From positions 199,958 to 263,957 of the forward strand of contig CAJSYQ010000002.1 of assembly GCA_910574015.1 (NCBI GenBank): DNA of 64,000 nucleotides, written 5' to 3'. A model generated the notes under the pieces. The model saw only the letters and a list, made by a program, of their open reading frames with translations. It did not search any database and had not been told where the DNA came from. Positions 15,712 to 25,383 of the stretch are shown piece after piece. Within the stretch, counting starts at the first letter, position 1, and each line of letters starts with the position of its first letter. This DNA is from Eubacteriaceae bacterium (GTDB taxonomy: Bacteria; Bacillota; Clostridia; Lachnospirales; Lachnospiraceae). A program made the translations under genes and the position numbers.

Positions 15712-17478
15712 TCATTCCAGATACCGCTCCCAGAACTCCCGTGTCGTCAGTTTCCTGCCATTCTCACGCCAATCCCCCGCCGCCTTTTTATAGCATTTTC
15801 GGATAATGCACCAAGCCGTGAGACAACGTCCTATTGTAACAAAGAACTGTCTCCATTTCCGTTCTACCAAAAATCCCTGTTTAGAGTCCGGATCGAAAAG
15901 AAGGACTCTCTTACAGCGGAAAAACTCCTTGTGAGGAGCACCAAATGGAATCGGGATGCATTTTCTCTTGCCCGGCAGAAACCAGCCATTGAGCAAAATC
16001 ACGTTGACCAGCGAGGAGCCTGTCCTTTTATATAAATCCTTTGGCTCCGGTCTGATATAATAATCCTCCACGTGGCATTCTTCCAAGGCACAGGAAACAT
16101 CAGTCTGCTTATAACCCATAGCCATTATTTCCTGATGCAGCCCCACCGGATCCCGGGAAGACAGAAATGCTGTACCCCGACAAAAATCTTCCAGTGCCCT
16201 AAGCGTTAGCTTCTGATCCTCGTACCGGTATTTCATTAAATGTCCAAACATATTTTTGATCACATATTTTTTCGCATCTTTGGCAGAATACTCCGGATAA
16301 TGGATGGCATTACAGATCAGCGCATTCCTTATATCATAATATACCATAGAGGAAGCCCGGCGGTGGTCAAAGGCGTCATGCCATACACTGATTCCGTTTA
16401 AAGTTATGATCCTGCCCCGATACCGCAGTCCATACTCAATATCATCACGATGAATAAAGAACGGCATAGGCAGAGCATGTTCAAAACGTTCGGCTATGGG
16501 AATACAGCAGTACCACCAGCCGCAATAGTTCACTGGTTTCCGCTCCTCATTTGCCACAACGGCATACCGTTCTGATAGATCATACCCCTGTTTAGGAAAT
16601 ATGATTCTGTCCCCCTGCCACTGAGCGCTATTCTCATGCTGGATATAGGGGATATCCAACCGAAGAAGACCGCCCCCCAGAAGATGTCCCCGGTACTCCT
16701 CCTTTAGCAATGACAGCATCTGCCAGGTACGAAATACGGCCTCCGGCTCCAATATAATGTCATCATCCATTAAAAGAATATGAGTAAATCCACATCGTTC
16801 CTGCACTTTCATTGTTTCCAGCATACAGCGCCCAAATCCACCAGCCCCGCCGGCATTTTTATTTGATACAACATGGACAAATTCATTGTTTAGTTTTTCT
16901 TTCGAAAGAGTACCTCCATTATCTGAGACAAAGATATGGACATGTCCACATAACCCAGACTCCAGGTTTTGCAGGATATGGTCTGACAGATTCCGGATCG
17001 TCCTCTGCACATATTCCTCCCGTCGGTAAGTACAGATCCCAATGGCTAGATTTACCACACGATTTTTTAATGGTGCATTTGCCTGATATCCTCCGCCACA
17101 GATCAGTATGTCTTCCTGCGCTTCTGCCTCGAAATAATAAATCCATTCCGGGGAATCGCACCAAAAACGGACTTTGTCCGCTCCCTCTGCCACCTTCTCC
17201 GTATATAATACTCCTCTCTCAGGTCTGAGTCTGGTACGATAAAGTGAAATGCGGCACCTGCCATGGCATATAAGAACCGCTTCTACCTCCCGGACAGTAG
17301 TGTACTCCCACCATTTCCCAGCAGAAAAGGAATTGAAATAAGAGAAAAAATCCACAATAGTTCCCTGCTCCAGAAACAGTCCCTCCTCCTGCAGTACCGC
17401 CTTTCCCATTCTAATATGAAAATAGAGTTCTGCTTCCTCACAGATTCCCTTCTTAGGAAAAATCAAATTCTGCAGCAT
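15712..17478 (-). CDS. GlfT2-like galactofuranosyltransferase (GT2)
   Basis: 588 residues, resembling mycobacterial GlfT2: an N-terminal beta-rich domain (about 1-150), a GT-A domain from VVNLAIGICTYRREEYV, the metal motif HILLMDDDIIL, and a C-terminal helical region after WHDAFDHRRASS. GlfT2 polymerises galactofuranose from UDP-Galf on a lipid carrier in the cytoplasm. The UDP-galactopyranose mutase that makes UDP-Galf is encoded at 25384-26532, which supports the call. GGGGGAT precedes the ATG. It is the last gene of the leftward export operon, 19 bases after the ABC ATPase. Confidence 0.85.
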   Translation of the reverse strand: MLQNLIFPKKGICEEAELYFHIRMGKAVLQEEGLFLEQGTIVDFFSYFNSFSAGKWWEYTTVREVEAVLICHGRCRISLYRTRLRPERGVLYTEKVAEGADKVRFWCDSPEWIYYFEAEAQEDILICGGGYQANAPLKNRVVNLAIGICTYRREEYVQRTIRNLSDHILQNLESGLCGHVHIFVSDNGGTLSKEKLNNEFVHVVSNKNAGGAGGFGRCMLETMKVQERCGFTHILLMDDDIILEPEAVFRTWQMLSLLKEEYRGHLLGGGLLRLDIPYIQHENSAQWQGDRIIFPKQGYDLSERYAVVANEERKPVNYCGWWYCCIPIAERFEHALPMPFFIHRDDIEYGLRYRGRIITLNGISVWHDAFDHRRASSMVYYDIRNALICNAIHYPEYSAKDAKKYVIKNMFGHLMKYRYEDQKLTLRALEDFCRGTAFLSSRDPVGLHQEIMAMGYKQTDVSCALEECHVEDYYIRPEPKDLYKRTGSSLVNVILLNGWFLPGKRKCIPIPFGAPHKEFFRCKRVLLFDPDSKQGFLVERKWRQFFVTIGRCLTAWCIIRKCYKKAAGDWRENGRKLTTREFWERYLE

Positions 17479-17497
17479 CCACGGATCCCCCTGACCT

Positions 17498-18247
17498 TCA
17501 CTGTGCTTTACTTATCTGCGTCTCCATATAGGCGTCACAGACCTCTTCTACTTCCCCGATCCGCTCCACTGTCCCCTGATTGATCCAGACAGCATGGTCA
17601 CAGAGATTTTTTACCTGGTCAATGGAATGGGAGACAAAGAGAAGGGTGGTACCGCCGCTCATCATTTCATCCATGCGTTTCAGGCATTTCTGCTGGAATG
17701 CATAATCCCCCACTGCCAGAATTTCATCCACGATAAGGATATCCGGCTGGACGATGGTAGCCACAGCAAAACCCAGCCTGGCCCGCATACCGGAAGAAAA
17801 ATTCTTCACCGGAGAATCCAGAAATTTCTGCAGCTCTGAAAATTCTACAATCTCGTCAAAATGCTCCTGCATATATTTCTTTGAATGCCCCAGAACCGTT
17901 CCATTCAGAAAGATATTCTCACGGGCAGTCAGGTTCATATCAAAACCGGCGCCAAGCTCCAGAAGGGGTGATACCGTGCCATTGACAACAATTTCCCCCT
18001 TATATGGTTTGAGGATACCGCATATCGCCTTCAGCAGAGTGGATTTACCGGAACCATTGCTGCCAACAAGAGCCCATGCCTCTCCCTTCTTCACCTGGAA
18101 GGAGGCGTCCTTTACTGCCAGAAATTCCTGAAAAAGAAGCTGTTTTTTCAAGAGTTTTATAAAATATTCCTTTAGATTATCTATCTTTTCCGATGCCAGA
18201 TTAAAACGAATGGTCACATCTTTTACATCAATCGCTATATCACTCAT
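17498..18247 (-). CDS. ABC exporter ATPase for polysaccharide/teichoic-acid (Wzt/TagH type)
   Basis: A 249-residue ATPase: Walker A GSNGSGKST, signature FSSGMRARLGFA, Walker B ILIVDEILAVGD and switch histidine in LFVSHS. The E-I-L-A-V-G-D form is typical of the ABC-2 polysaccharide exporters. It lacks the C-terminal carbohydrate-binding domain of some Wzt proteins, so export probably does not need recognition of a capped chain end. It pairs with the permease directly upstream (11-base gap). Confidence 0.92.
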   Translation of the reverse strand: MSDIAIDVKDVTIRFNLASEKIDNLKEYFIKLLKKQLLFQEFLAVKDASFQVKKGEAWALVGSNGSGKSTLLKAICGILKPYKGEIVVNGTVSPLLELGAGFDMNLTARENIFLNGTVLGHSKKYMQEHFDEIVEFSELQKFLDSPVKNFSSGMRARLGFAVATIVQPDILIVDEILAVGDYAFQQKCLKRMDEMMSGGTTLLFVSHSIDQVKNLCDHAVWINQGTVERIGEVEEVCDAYMETQISKAQ

Positions 18248-18258
18248 TCCGAAACCTC

Positions 18259-19050
18259 CTAGATATAAAGGATAAACTTATTCTGGGTCTTTAAGAATAC
18301 CCAGACGCCAAGAACCAGCATCAGTATGGCATCGATGACTCCATACAAAACCATGCTCATGTCCGGCAGGCAGTTATACAGAGTCAGATCCCGAAGCTGT
18401 GTGGCGTAGGCATACAGCGGATTACAATGAACGACAATATTTCTCAGCGATTCCGGAAGAAATTCAACGGGATAGAACATCGGAGTCAGATACATCCATG
18501 CCGTGGTTATGGCATTGTAAATATACTGGATATCCCGGAAAAATACATTGGTTGCCGCCAGAAACATGCCAAGTCCCAGATTAAAGACAAATTCCTGGGC
18601 CAGCACAAGTGGGAACAGGATGAGATGCCAGGAAAAAACGCCGCCGGTAAAGATCATAACGATCAAGAGTGCCCCCATGGAAAAAATACAGTCAATGAGG
18701 CCGCTGGTAATCTTTGATACAGTAAACACATATTTGGGCAGATAGGTCTTTTTTAATAAGGCAGCACTCCCATTGATGGACTGGATGGCTGATTTTGTAG
18801 ACAGATTCATAAAATTAAAGATTACCTGTCCGCTCATAAGATATACAGGATAATTAGGAATGTTTCCTCTCTTAAACATCTGAGAAAACACGATGGCCAT
18901 AATGATCATAATAAATAATGGATTCAAAATGCTCCAAAGGTATCCCAGAACGCTCCTGCGGTATTTGAGTTTCAGATCCCTGCTGATCAGCTGTCCCATC
19001 AGATCCTTATATTGAATAAAACCCTTGATACGTGCGATAAATAAACTCAC
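18259..19050 (-). CDS. ABC-2 polysaccharide exporter permease (Wzm/TagG type)
   Basis: 263 residues with about six membrane helices and the usual ABC-2 start: YKDLMGQLISRDLKLKYRRS followed by VLGYLWSILNPL. YLTPMFYPVEFLP near the fourth helix is characteristic of the family. It forms the channel that moves a lipid-linked glycan across the membrane, with the ATPase at 17498-18247. Because synthesis by WbaP-type initiation and ABC export coexist here, the polymer is probably finished inside the cell. Confidence 0.92.
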   Translation of the reverse strand: MSLFIARIKGFIQYKDLMGQLISRDLKLKYRRSVLGYLWSILNPLFIMIIMAIVFSQMFKRGNIPNYPVYLMSGQVIFNFMNLSTKSAIQSINGSAALLKKTYLPKYVFTVSKITSGLIDCIFSMGALLIVMIFTGGVFSWHLILFPLVLAQEFVFNLGLGMFLAATNVFFRDIQYIYNAITTAWMYLTPMFYPVEFLPESLRNIVVHCNPLYAYATQLRDLTLYNCLPDMSMVLYGVIDAILMLVLGVWVFLKTQNKFILYI

Positions 19051-19071
19051 GGCTTCGCTCCTCTCTTCGCT

Positions 19072-20070
19072 CTATACTTTATAAGTCCTGCGGCAGAGCC
19101 TGGATACTATCGGATAAAAAATGTATCCGGTGCAGCGCAGCAGCCCCACGGCAGGATTTGACATACTATGATAGACAGCGGGATAATTAAGTTTTAGCCC
19201 CTCTTCCAATGCCCGGATCTTCTTTTTCCACTTCCCGTGGGCAGGATATGACAGATATATTTTTATCTGGCTCACTGCAATCCTTGCTATACCCTTTGCT
19301 ACATATGCCTGTTTCGCATCTGTCATTCCTGTCTGTTCCTTCTGGTAAAATTCCAAAAGATGGGCAAGAACTCTTTCATGATGAGCCATATTTTTCTGCA
19401 TATTCCGTATATTCATGCTCTGTTCGTCCCGCCCAAGCCGGTAACGGTACACCGGCTGATCCAGAAACACGATGGTCTCCACACCAGGAACCGGGTACAT
19501 CATATACTCCGCATCTACATAAAAGCAGTGCTCGTCCAACTGCCTTCCCATTCCTTTCAGAACATTGGTACGAAAGGCAGCCGCATGCATATTAATATAA
19601 ACATATCTGCTTATCTCGTCAAAGAAATAGCGCTGCCTGATTTTTTTGCCGGCAAAATCCGTACCCATCTCCTGAAGCACATGTCCCGTCTCGTTATCAA
19701 AGGATTCAAAATCGGTCACCACCAAATCCTCCTCTGCTGTCCGCAGATAGGCAACCAGATCATATAACCCCTGGGGATGCACCAGATCATCTCCATCCAC
19801 CGTCTTAAAATAAGTTCCCTTCGCCTCTGCGATTCCCCGGTTTATCGTAGAACCATGCCCTCCGTTCTCCTTGTCTATCAGCCGGAACACATCCGGATAC
19901 TTCTTTTCATATTCCCTGGCAATATCACGGATTCCATCTCCGGAACCGTCATTGATCACCAGTACCTCCAGATCACCGGCGATGCGGGGATCGGTAAAAG
20001 AATCCAGACATTCCGCCAGATACTGCTCGACACGATAGGCGGCGATAGAAATTGTCAATATCTTGTTCAT
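19072..20070 (-). CDS. GT2 glycosyltransferase
   Basis: 332 residues, starting MNKILTISIAAYRVEQYLAE. The nucleotide site includes VLVINDGSGDGIRDIA, and YFKTVDGDDLVHPQGL holds the DxD-like motif. I chose the ATG at 20070, with GGAGGGAGC upstream and a four-base overlap (ATGA) with the preceding gene. An upstream in-frame start at 20163 would overlap that gene by 97 bases. It is a close relative of the GT2 at 24349-25365 (KENGGHGS then D.DDW/L), which suggests duplication within the locus. The acceptor is unknown. Confidence 0.9.
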   Translation of the reverse strand: MNKILTISIAAYRVEQYLAECLDSFTDPRIAGDLEVLVINDGSGDGIRDIAREYEKKYPDVFRLIDKENGGHGSTINRGIAEAKGTYFKTVDGDDLVHPQGLYDLVAYLRTAEEDLVVTDFESFDNETGHVLQEMGTDFAGKKIRQRYFFDEISRYVYINMHAAAFRTNVLKGMGRQLDEHCFYVDAEYMMYPVPGVETIVFLDQPVYRYRLGRDEQSMNIRNMQKNMAHHERVLAHLLEFYQKEQTGMTDAKQAYVAKGIARIAVSQIKIYLSYPAHGKWKKKIRALEEGLKLNYPAVYHSMSNPAVGLLRCTGYIFYPIVSRLCRRTYKV

Positions 20071-21212
20071 GCTCCCTCCATGGCTTCTGCGGCATGATAG
20101 ATCTCTCTCATTCTCTTCTCCACCACACCCAGGGAAAAGTTGTCTACCTGTTTTCTGTTCCATTTCCCCATCCGGGCCGCCTCATCGGGATACTTCAAAA
20201 AGTATCGGATCGCCTGTGCATAATCCTCTGGGAGGTTTTCATTAAAAAGAAACCCGCCCTCACCATCCCGGATCAGGTCATGATTCCCCCGGATATCTGC
20301 CGCCATCACCGGAAGGCCTGCCTGCATGGCCTCCATCAGGGCGACCGGAAGCCCCTCCCGCATGGAAGGAAAGGCAAAAAAATCTGACTGACGCAGGATA
20401 TCTGGTATATTGGTACAATATCCGGCCAGGATCACCTTGTCCTGAAGATACATTTCTTTTATCTGCTGTTCCAGCCGATCCTTCACCGGACCTGTACCAC
20501 ATATAATGCAGGTCAGCTTATCTCGGCGAAAGCGGTCCATCGCCCGGATCAGGACAGACTGGTTCTTGGATTCTGTCAATTCCCCCACCGACACCACGAT
20601 CTTATGATCCTCTGGAATACCGTACTGACTGCGCAGATCAAATGCCGGATCCGGGTCCGGCATCGGCCGGATTCCCACTCCGGGGACGAATTCCACACTG
20701 CCCCGGACAGGAAAATGACTTCCTCTTTCATAATCCTCCTGGTTGATCAGTATGAGCTTATCGGTATATCTGGCATAATGCCGTTCCGGCATATAATACA
20801 GCCAGTTCCCCAGCGGTGCCCCCTTAAAAAAGTGTAAGCCATGGGCTGTATAGAGCACCTCCGTCCTGCGCCCTGTCATCCTTCTGACCTTCTCCGCTGC
20901 CTTACGGGTCAGTATCCCGGTCAGGGGCATATGGCAGTGGATCAATTCAAATTTTTCCTCCAGCATCAGCTGAACCAGCTCCCGATATGCGCGCAGCACC
21001 TCCAGAGAAAAGGGGGAACGGCAGAAATGAATGGAATGTCTCCGGATACCCGTATCTGCCAGCCGTGAATTGTCCTGTCCATAAACAACCGTATTATAAT
21101 TGGATGCATAATGAACCTCATACCCCATCTCCTGCAGGATCTTAACATTATTCATCTCGAACTGCGGTACAAAACCGCTCACCCTTGTAACCAGCAATGC
21201 TTTCTTATGCAT
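20067..21212 (-). CDS. GT4 glycosyltransferase
   Basis: A 381-residue GT-B enzyme. The N-terminal domain contains VSGFVPQFEMNNVKIL and LIHCHMPLTG. The C-terminal domain has VVSVGELTESKNQ for the nucleotide sugar and the E-x7-E motif in REGLPVALMEAMQAGLPV. It is similar to CapM-type second-step transferases that extend the first sugar laid on undecaprenyl phosphate. That fits its place straight after the WbaP-like gene, whose last eight bases it overlaps. Confidence 0.9.
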   Translation of the reverse strand: MHKKALLVTRVSGFVPQFEMNNVKILQEMGYEVHYASNYNTVVYGQDNSRLADTGIRRHSIHFCRSPFSLEVLRAYRELVQLMLEEKFELIHCHMPLTGILTRKAAEKVRRMTGRRTEVLYTAHGLHFFKGAPLGNWLYYMPERHYARYTDKLILINQEDYERGSHFPVRGSVEFVPGVGIRPMPDPDPAFDLRSQYGIPEDHKIVVSVGELTESKNQSVLIRAMDRFRRDKLTCIICGTGPVKDRLEQQIKEMYLQDKVILAGYCTNIPDILRQSDFFAFPSMREGLPVALMEAMQAGLPVMAADIRGNHDLIRDGEGGFLFNENLPEDYAQAIRYFLKYPDEAARMGKWNRKQVDNFSLGVVEKRMREIYHAAEAMEGA

Positions 21213-22641
21213 CGTCTTCCCCCTCTCCCCTCTTCAGCACATCCACAATCTGCTCTACACTTCTGCCGGGTCTTTCCTGCGCCCTCACCGCAGTCAGCTG
21301 ATCCTCCCGGATGCCCTCCGACGCCTCTTTTTTAAATAAAGTCTTTACGGTCATCAAGATCAGCTTAAGATCCATCCACAAAGAATAATTCTCAATATAA
21401 AATAAATCCAACTTTAATTTATCATAGGGAATCGTATTATATTTTCCGTAAATCTGTGCAAAACCGGTAACCCCCGCCTTCACTCTCGTTCGAAATGCAA
21501 ATTCCGGCATTTCCTCCTTGTACTGGGCGATAATCTCCGGCCGTTCCGGTCTTGGTCCCACCAGCGACATCTCCCCTGTCAGCACATGATACAGCTGGGG
21601 CAGCTCGTCCAGCCGGGTTCTGCGGATAAATCGGCCCACCGGTGTGATCCTCTCGTCATTCTCTCTGGCAAGGACAGCCTCTCCATCCTGTTCCGCATCC
21701 ACCACCATGCTGCGGAACTTAAAAATCTCAAACTCCCTCTCATCCTTTGTACATCTTTTCTGATGGTACAAAACGGGCCCCCTGTCATATATTTTGATGG
21801 CTGCCGCCGTCAGCAGCATAAGCGGGGATGCCAGGACGAAAAGGGGAACGGTAATGACAAGATCCAGAAAACGCTTCCAGAACCGCTGATCAAAGGTCAG
21901 CGCGTACCCCTTTGTGAGCATAAAGGGAGTGTCAAATATATGGATCCGGTCCGCACCCATCAGTATAATATCCGATATTTTGGGAATAACATAAGCACGT
22001 ATCCCCTGACCAAAGCAGTATTTCAATACCTCGTTGCGCTGTGCCACCGGCACGTCGCCAAGAATCACCGCCTGATAATCCTTTACTCTGTCCGCGATGA
22101 CTGCCAGGCCTTCGTTGATATTTACGGCGCCATAGATAGCATACTTGTCCCTTCTGGCCTCCACCTTAAAGACAAGATCCGTAGCGGGGCGGTCGCCATA
22201 GATCAGAAGTATCTTCCATGGCGGAAAAATCCTGTTATAAATCCCGCTGGCAAAAATAGTCCATAGGGAGGCGATCACACAGTCCAGCAGCTGCATCAGA
22301 AGCATCCCTCCCGGACTCACCATCCGGAAGGCCAGGAGACTGATGACAATATAGATCACCACATTTGCCATAAACGCAGCGAGAAAATGGGAAAGCAATA
22401 CCTCGATCCGGCGCAGCTGTCCGATCCGCAGCGCCCCATACATCCTTGAGAAAAAGTACAGGAGTATGCCATACAATGCGATCATGGCATAATTCCCCTT
22501 TCGGTAAAAACGGTATACATACATCGTAGAAGCATAGGTATGATACCAGAAATAGGCAAAAACCATCATCATAAACACGATGCTTATAAGAGACAGGACA
22601 AAAAGAATGGTCTTCTTATAAGGATCATAGTTTCTCTTCAT
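21205..22641 (-). CDS. undecaprenyl-phosphate sugar phosphotransferase (WbaP/CpsE type)
   Basis: About 478 residues: four or five N-terminal membrane helices, a soluble nucleotide-fold region (KILLIYGDRPATDLV, then AVILGDVPV), one more helix (VITVPLFVLASPLML) and the catalytic domain. The last contains FEIFKFRSMVVDAE, RRTRLDELPQL and MSLVGPRPERPE. It starts glycan synthesis by moving a sugar-1-phosphate (often Gal or Glc) to undecaprenyl phosphate. The ATG at 22641 has AAAGGAA upstream, whereas the ATG at 22668 has none. It is first in the leftward operon. Confidence 0.92.
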   Translation of the reverse strand: MKRNYDPYKKTILFVLSLISIVFMMMVFAYFWYHTYASTMYVYRFYRKGNYAMIALYGILLYFFSRMYGALRIGQLRRIEVLLSHFLAAFMANVVIYIVISLLAFRMVSPGGMLLMQLLDCVIASLWTIFASGIYNRIFPPWKILLIYGDRPATDLVFKVEARRDKYAIYGAVNINEGLAVIADRVKDYQAVILGDVPVAQRNEVLKYCFGQGIRAYVIPKISDIILMGADRIHIFDTPFMLTKGYALTFDQRFWKRFLDLVITVPLFVLASPLMLLTAAAIKIYDRGPVLYHQKRCTKDEREFEIFKFRSMVVDAEQDGEAVLARENDERITPVGRFIRRTRLDELPQLYHVLTGEMSLVGPRPERPEIIAQYKEEMPEFAFRTRVKAGVTGFAQIYGKYNTIPYDKLKLDLFYIENYSLWMDLKLILMTVKTLFKKEASEGIREDQLTAVRAQERPGRSVEQIVDVLKRGEGEDDA

Positions 22642-22674
22642 ATCATCTGTTCCTTTCAAAAACTGCATAGTAGG

Positions 22675-22704
22675 ATTTTATCATAGTTGGAACGGCATTG
22701 TCAA
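22675..22704 (-). promoter_or_regulatory. promoter of the glycan initiation/export operon
   Basis: On the minus strand TTGACA (22699-22704), an 18-base spacer and TAAAAT (22675-22680). Transcription would start near 22668, which rules out the ATG at 22668 as a start and supports 22641. Confidence 0.6.
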
Positions 22705-22715
22705 TTTTCCTGTGA

Positions 22716-22743
22716 TTGCAAAACCTGCTTTTTCTGGTATAAT
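22716..22743 (+). promoter_or_regulatory. promoter of pncB
   Basis: TTGCAA (22716-22721), a 16-base spacer and TATAAT (22738-22743) with an extended -10 (CTGG before it). It lies back to back with the promoter of the glycan operon, 11 bases apart. Confidence 0.65.
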
Positions 22744-22768
22744 GTTACTATTAAGGAGGCACAGCGCC

Positions 22769-24220
22769 ATGGACAATAGAAATTTTACTCTTCTCACGGA
22801 TTTTTATGAACTGACAATGATGCAGGGATATTTCAGAAGCGGAGCCAGCGAACGCGTTGTCTTCGACCTGTTCTACCGGCAGAACCCGGACGATGGGGGA
22901 TATGCAGTATGTGCCGGACTTGCCCAGGTTATTGATTATATAAAAAAACTTCATTTTGATTATGAAGACATTGACTATCTGAGAGGTCTTACTATCTTTC
23001 ACGAAGATTTTCTGGACTATCTTGCCAGCTTTCATTTTACAGGGGATATCTACGCCATCCCGGAGGGAACCGTGGTTTTTCCCATGGAGCCTTTGGTGAA
23101 GGTGGTGGCCCCGATCATGGAGGCCCAGCTGATGGAAACCGCCCTGCTGAACCTGATCAACCATCAGTCCCTGATCGCCACGAAGGCGGCGCGGGTCTGC
23201 CATGCGGCCAGGGGCAGCGGCGTAATGGAATTCGGCCTCCGCCGGGCCCAGGGACCGGACGCCGGTACTCTCGGTGCAAGGGCCGCCGTGATCGGGGGAT
23301 GCATCGGCACCAGCAATGTGATCTGTGCAAAGGAATTCGGTATACCCGCTCTGGGCACCCATGCTCACAGCTGGATCATGAGTTTCCCGGATGAACTAAC
23401 GGCCTTCCGCCAATACGCAGCCCTCTACCCGGACAATACCACGCTGTTAGTAGATACCTACGACACCCTGCGCTCCGGAGTCCCCCATGCCATACAGGTC
23501 TTTCGGGAATTGAAGGAACAGGGAAAGCTGCCAGCCAGATATGGGATCCGCCTGGACAGCGGCGATCTCGCCTATCTCTCCAAAAAGGCCCGGGAGATGC
23601 TGGATCACGCAGGGTTAAAGGATGCCTCCATCTGCGCCTCCAGCGATCTGGACGAATATCTCATCGACTCCCTGCTGTCCCAGGGCGCCTGCATCGATTC
23701 CTGGGGTGTGGGGACAAATCTCATCACTTCCAAAACAACCCCTGCCTTTGGCGGGGTCTATAAGCTGGCGGCACTGGAAGAGGATGGGATAATGAAACCA
23801 AAAATCAAGCTCTCTGAAAACCCGGTAAAGATCACCAATCCGGGAGATAAGACAGTCTACCGCATCTATGACAGGAATACTGGGAAGGTCCGGGCGGATT
23901 ATATCACACTGGCCGATGAATCCTTTGATGAAAACCAGGATCTGGTTCTCTTTGACCCAAATGCCACCTGGAAGAAGACCCGGCTGGCAGGAGGTTCTTA
24001 TACCATGAAAGAGCTTCTCGTTCCCATATTCCGAAACGGCCAGTGTGTCTATGAGACCCCGAGTGTGATGGAGATCCGGACATACTGCCGGGAACAGCTG
24101 GATACATTGTGGGAGGAGACGAGACGTCTTGTAAACCCCCAGACCGTCTTTGTGGATCTGTCGGACCGCCTGTATCGAATGAAGACGGATCTGCTGCGCT
24201 CGGCGGCGCCGGTAAGTTAA
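22769..24220 (+). CDS. pncB: nicotinate phosphoribosyltransferase
   Basis: 483 residues. The enzyme makes nicotinate mononucleotide from nicotinic acid, PRPP and ATP in the NAD salvage pathway. FTLLTDFYELTMMQGY at the start, EFGLRRAQGPDAG, IGGCIGTSNV and LGTHAHSWIMSF (catalytic histidine region) are characteristic. I chose the ATG at 22769 because AAGGAGG lies nine bases upstream and the promoter lies between it and an earlier in-frame ATG. It interrupts the glycan genes on the opposite strand and has its own terminator. Confidence 0.95.
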   Translation: MDNRNFTLLTDFYELTMMQGYFRSGASERVVFDLFYRQNPDDGGYAVCAGLAQVIDYIKKLHFDYEDIDYLRGLTIFHEDFLDYLASFHFTGDIYAIPEGTVVFPMEPLVKVVAPIMEAQLMETALLNLINHQSLIATKAARVCHAARGSGVMEFGLRRAQGPDAGTLGARAAVIGGCIGTSNVICAKEFGIPALGTHAHSWIMSFPDELTAFRQYAALYPDNTTLLVDTYDTLRSGVPHAIQVFRELKEQGKLPARYGIRLDSGDLAYLSKKAREMLDHAGLKDASICASSDLDEYLIDSLLSQGACIDSWGVGTNLITSKTTPAFGGVYKLAALEEDGIMKPKIKLSENPVKITNPGDKTVYRIYDRNTGKVRADYITLADESFDENQDLVLFDPNATWKKTRLAGGSYTMKELLVPIFRNGQCVYETPSVMEIRTYCREQLDTLWEETRRLVNPQTVFVDLSDRLYRMKTDLLRSAAPVS

Positions 24221-24255
24221 AAGAAGGGGCTGCGTAATTCAGGCAGCCCCTTCTT
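24221..24255 (+). terminator. terminator of pncB
   Basis: AAGAAGGGGCTGC (24221-24233) pairs perfectly with GCAGCCCCTTCTT (24243-24255) across a nine-base loop, directly after the pncB stop. The T tract is short, so efficiency is uncertain. Confidence 0.7.
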
Positions 24256-24348
24256 GTCCCTTCTCTCGCTATGCGTTTATGCCGTTTCCTCAGGCGATGT
24301 CCAATAATTGCTTTCTGGTAAGTGTATTTCACAATTTTCAGACATGCC

Positions 24349-25365
24349 CTAGTTAAAGCCATAGATCTTCTGTGACAGAGAATATCCCCAGACCACGATC
24401 TTCTGCCCGGCCCGGTTCCGAATCTGCATCGGTTTACTCAGAGCCATCTTATTTACCATGCGGTACATAATGCGGTTATGCTGTTTGAGGTAATCCCACA
24501 ATTCCGCCCTCTTGGCAAGACTTTCCTCTGTCCCCTCCTTGATCAGGAACACGGAGCTGATGGTCATCATCATGGTGAGATACTTCACCATATAGTCCCG
24601 CAGCTTTTTATTTTTAATCTTCTCCAGATCATAGGCATCGATCATCAGTTTATTCACCTTGATCTGCTGGTCGATCCGGCTGATCATAACCTTCTCATTA
24701 ACGGACTGGTCTTCCCGCCCAATAAAATAACGGTAGAGATCAACGTTCAGGTAATACATGGTCTTCACACTGGGCAACGGGTTATATACAAAAATATTAT
24801 CCACATAGAATGTATGCTCCGGCAGCTGCAGCCCGCAGTCCTTCAGCAGCTTTGTCCGGTAAATGACAGAGTGCATCAGGATATTCTGGCTGATCTTAAA
24901 ACGTTTTACATCGCTCCAGCCAAATACTGTCCGCTCTGGGAATACCCCGTCATAGCGGATGGCCTTATGCTTATGCAGACTGGGCTTCTCGTAAACATAA
25001 TTGGCCAGGAGCATGTCCACGCCATGACCCTCCTGTACAAAATCATGCAGCACATCCAGCACCTTGAGAAATGCCTCCCGGTCCAGCCAGTCGTCGCTGT
25101 CCAGTACTTTAAAATACACGCCCTTCGCGTCGGCAAGCCCCGCGTTCACGGCACTGCCATGTCCCCCATTTTCTTTATGGATCACACGGATCACGGAGGG
25201 ATGCTCCGCCGCCATCTGATCCGCCATCTCTGCTGTCCGGTCCGTAGAACCGTCATCCACCAGTAATATTTCTACATCCTCGCCGCCCACAAGAGCTGTC
25301 TCCACTGCATGTTCCATATAATCCTGTGAATTGTAACAGGGAATCGCTACTGTCAAAAGTTTCAT
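24349..25365 (-). CDS. GT2 glycosyltransferase
   Basis: 338 residues, starting MKLLTVAIPCYNSQDYMEHA. DVEILLVDDGSTDRTAEM and YFKVLDSDDWLDREAFL are the GT-A nucleotide and metal motifs. The ATG at 25365 is preceded by GGAGGTAACT. A longer TTG start would contain that ribosome site. It follows glf by 18 bases and is probably co-transcribed with it. It is related to the GT2 at 19072-20070, from which it is now separated by the WbaP and pncB genes. A 93-base gap with no feature separates it from the pncB terminator. Confidence 0.9.
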   Translation of the reverse strand: MKLLTVAIPCYNSQDYMEHAVETALVGGEDVEILLVDDGSTDRTAEMADQMAAEHPSVIRVIHKENGGHGSAVNAGLADAKGVYFKVLDSDDWLDREAFLKVLDVLHDFVQEGHGVDMLLANYVYEKPSLHKHKAIRYDGVFPERTVFGWSDVKRFKISQNILMHSVIYRTKLLKDCGLQLPEHTFYVDNIFVYNPLPSVKTMYYLNVDLYRYFIGREDQSVNEKVMISRIDQQIKVNKLMIDAYDLEKIKNKKLRDYMVKYLTMMMTISSVFLIKEGTEESLAKRAELWDYLKQHNRIMYRMVNKMALSKPMQIRNRAGQKIVVWGYSLSQKIYGFN

Positions 25366-25383
25366 AGTTACCTCCAATTTACT

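Noticed and set aside
24478-25266. A 262-codon open frame on the + strand
   Set aside because: Antisense shadow of the GT2 gene at 24349-25365; histidine-rich composition without motifs.
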